NCBI GenBank assembly: GCA_020161655.1
Contig: JAIUPC010000009.1
Span: forward strand, 237,172-301,171
Length of the DNA: 64,000 bases
From: Pseudomonadota bacterium
Lineage (GTDB): Bacteria > Pseudomonadota > Alphaproteobacteria > Rhodobacterales > Rhodobacteraceae
Reading direction: 5' to 3'
Below the pieces are notes generated by a model. That model was not told the origin of the DNA and made no database searches. It saw only the letters and a program-made list of their open reading frames with translations. Shown one piece after another: positions 62,451 through 64,000 of this stretch (position 1 is its first letter; every line of letters begins with the position of its first letter). The translations under genes were made by a program, and so were the position numbers.

Positions 62451-62616
62451 CGAGGTTATGGCCAGTGGCATCAAGCGCCAGCATGAACCGCCCCGCATCG
62501 TCGGCGACCTGCTGCAGTCCGAGATCGCCGAGAAACAGGCGCGGCCGATCCGCTATCAGATGATCATCGCCAAGCTGCCGCTGGCAACCGGTGGCGTTCA
62601 CCTGCCTCCAATCTGA
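62383..62616 (+). pseudogene. istB: istB helper ATPase, 5' fragment
   Basis: First 65 or so residues of the IS21 IstB protein (MVRTQILDLMGTLKFYGM, LLQSEIAEKQARPIRYQM, IAKLPLA), then unrelated sequence and a stop at 62616. Normal IstB has about 250 residues with AAA+ motifs, all missing here. It overlaps the end of istA as usual in this family. Confidence 0.85.
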
Positions 62617-63099
62617 GCATCTCGCGCAGCGTCGAGACACCCATCACCGACTTCGCTAGTCCCAGCTGAAGGCTGGAACGATCTCTGCAATCGGCATTCT
62701 ACAAGGCTCGCCGCCGAAGAACGTTGATCTCCAAGGCAATAGATTCGCTCAGACTCTACCTGGAGTAGAAACAAAACCGCTGGAAATGCCCTGAAATTTC
62801 TTGGCAGCGAACTATCGGGCGGGCTTGCCTCCGGGTTAGCATCCGACGAGGCCACGGGCATTGTTTCACTCGACAGCAAAGTTTGGGCCATGGGTGGCTC
62901 CCAAATGCAATTCACGCAGCCTCAACGCCCGCACATTGTCTACAAGATCAGTATTGTCGCATAGTTATGGCGAAGAAACGTCACTTGGGAGTACAAGTTT
63001 CGGCGCAGAAAAAACAACTTTAGAGAGACATTTGTTCATACCTACCTTTATAGGCTGTTCAAGCTTCGCGCGATCTGGTCATGTTGTTAGTGACTCGAG
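62617..63099. other. Non-coding stretch after the IS21 remnant
   Basis: About 480 bases without a supportable gene, with lower GC than the rest. No recognisable fragment of IstB or of another element was found. It separates the insertion-sequence remnant from two small orphan genes and looks like decayed accessory DNA. Confidence 0.4.
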
Positions 63100-63369
63100 G
63101 TGAGTGTTGTCAAAAGTATCGGCGGTTGCCTCGTTGGGAACTGGTTGGGAACTGAAAACTTGGATCACTCGTGGCTATCCTACACTCTGGTCAATTTGGC
63201 GGCTTATGCAGCACAGCATGGCCTGACCAAGGTTCACTTGGATCTGTGTGCCGCGGTCGTCAGCGCCACGCAGGCCGGTTGCGAAAACATCTCATCGGAA
63301 ATGTCTTTCAACGCTTCGTCACAGGGCAATGTTGTTAGCTTTTTCCCCGAGCAGAACGTCGGTAAGTAG
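63100..63369 (+). CDS. Small hypothetical protein
   Basis: 89-residue protein starting with GTG at 63100. It has a soluble, mixed composition with one helical part (LAAYAAQHGLTKVHLDLCAAVVSATQAG) and an asparagine/serine-rich end. No family is recognised. Composition is less GC-biased than in the core genes, consistent with acquired DNA. It is followed 112 bases later by another small gene on the same strand. Confidence 0.4.
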   Translation: MSVVKSIGGCLVGNWLGTENLDHSWLSYTLVNLAAYAAQHGLTKVHLDLCAAVVSATQAGCENISSEMSFNASSQGNVVSFFPEQNVGK

Positions 63370-63481
63370 CTAATAATACGTCATTTTCTGCCGTGTCATC
63401 TGCTGTCATGGCGGAACTTAACGTTTTGCTAACTGGTAACTGATAAGCTCCTAAAACAGTTTTGTAGGGAGTTTGAGCAAT

Positions 63482-63745
63482 ATGTTCCCAGAACTCGAAA
63501 AGTTCCTCTGCGGCGATTTGGCCGTGGCACTCGCCAATATTCGATTCTATCTGAAAAGTGACGCTCAGAATTCGGACGGCAGGTTGCCACCGGAAAATGC
63601 ACACCGCGTTATATCTTACCTTACCGCCATTGAGAACCGCGCTATGGAGATCGCGGACTCCCTTTCTCTTCACGCAAGGCCTGTCGATGGTCGTGCCGGA
63701 GTAATTTCGGCTCTTCGGTGCCTGCAGCGATCAGATGCTGCTTAA
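63482..63745 (+). CDS. Small hypothetical helical protein
   Basis: 87-residue protein, mainly helical (FPELEKFLCGDLAVALANIRFYL, VISYLTAIENRAMEIADSLSL). No family recognised. ATG 63482 follows an AGGGAG sequence at some distance; a TTG nine bases earlier is an alternative. Together with the preceding small gene it forms a possible two-gene unit in an AT-rich tail. Confidence 0.45.
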   Translation: MFPELEKFLCGDLAVALANIRFYLKSDAQNSDGRLPPENAHRVISYLTAIENRAMEIADSLSLHARPVDGRAGVISALRCLQRSDAA

Positions 63746-64000
63746 CCATGTCGCGACGGTGGCACCGGTAACGGCGCACAGGACACTTCAGGGTGCGAAA
63801 GGTTCCAAACTTCTACTGTGGTATACGCGGGCTAGTTAGGCACAAAATGTCGGAACCCCGGGCTCGAGGCTCCGACATTTTGTATCGCTGATGATATTTT
63901 TTTAGTAGTTCTGGATTCATAAGTTTAGTGGCTCGATACCCACAAACTAATCCACTTTGGTGAAGACCGTCTTAAGTCAGCGCGCGCGGTAGGCAATCAA
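63746..64000. other. Non-coding window end with strong inverted repeat
   Basis: No gene is seen to the end of the window. The stretch carries the strong inverted repeat at 63842-63883 and an AT-rich block after it (63890-63960). Confidence 0.4.
63842..63883. repeat. 13-base perfect inverted repeat, possible terminator or element end
   Basis: ACAAAATGTCGGA (63842-63854) and TCCGACATTTTGT (63871-63883) are perfect inverted repeats with 16 GC-rich bases between. As RNA it would form a strong hairpin with an A/U-rich base, which suits a terminator for the small gene ending at 63745; as DNA it could be a recombination or regulator site. Confidence 0.6.

Larger units (their letters stand above)
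60786..62616 (+). mobile_element. Decayed IS21-family insertion sequence
   Basis: The left end carries the IS21-type repeated terminal sequence, CAACTTTGACCCCCT at 60786-60800 and CAATTTTGACCCCCTT at 60820-60835. It is followed by an istA gene with a stop and two frameshifts and by the first quarter of istB, which ends at 62616. No right-end repeat is visible, so the right part was lost by deletion. The element cannot transpose on its own. It lies 60 bases after the XRE gene. Confidence 0.85.

Overview
The window reads as GC-rich chromosomal DNA of an alphaproteobacterium, most likely a member of the Rhodobacteraceae. The support is gene content and protein resemblance (SelD fused to an FAD oxidoreductase, a hemC/hemE pair, a SPOR-dac-tmk-holB-tatD operon, polyamine and polyol ABC operons). 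High GC also produces long spurious antisense reading frames, which are left out.

Layout. 1-7057 is a defence-type block: a type I restriction-modification operon (hsdM-hsdS-hsdR, minus strand) behind a serine recombinase, then an Abi_C/HEPN-like protein on the plus strand. 7191-21522 is mostly housekeeping: tRNA-Met, UDP-glucuronate epimerase, a selD fusion convergent with mnmH (selenium modification of tRNA), an L,D-transpeptidase, a ybbA-ybbP-like ABC system divergent from a TesA-like esterase, a fatty acid hydroxylase, an FAD-linked hydroxyacid oxidase, divergent hemC/hemE and a TetR regulator. 21554-27602 is a catabolic block: a TetR-linked TMADH/OYE-type flavoenzyme, a three-subunit molybdenum hydroxylase and a MoaD-like protein. 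27832-32453 is a polyamine-type ABC operon whose binding-protein gene carries a -1 frameshift. 32458-39069 is a minus-strand operon for cell wall, thymidylate and replication functions.

From tRNA-Ser(UGA) at 39367-39454 the content becomes accessory. First comes an AlpA-like regulator, a DUF927 ATPase-like protein with a substituted Walker A lysine, a cluster of decamer repeats, a serine recombinase and small regulatory genes, followed by a poorly coding stretch with inverted and tandem repeats. Then 45471-57374 is a complete polyol module on the minus strand: LacI regulator, CUT1 ABC transporter, ketose 3-epimerase, ribitol 2-dehydrogenase and CUT2 ABC transporter. The enzymes suggest ribitol to D-ribulose to D-xylulose. 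Then 57807-60726 is a compact locus with a GmrSD-like DUF262/HNH protein, two small unknown proteins and a divergent XRE regulator. A decayed IS21-family element (60786-62616) and an AT-richer tail with two orphan small genes end the window.

The best candidates for something undescribed are the GmrSD-like locus, the tRNA-Ser island with its decamer array next to a serine recombinase, and the kinase-less ribitol/epimerase module. All functional statements are by recognition of motifs and family resemblance; no database search was run.
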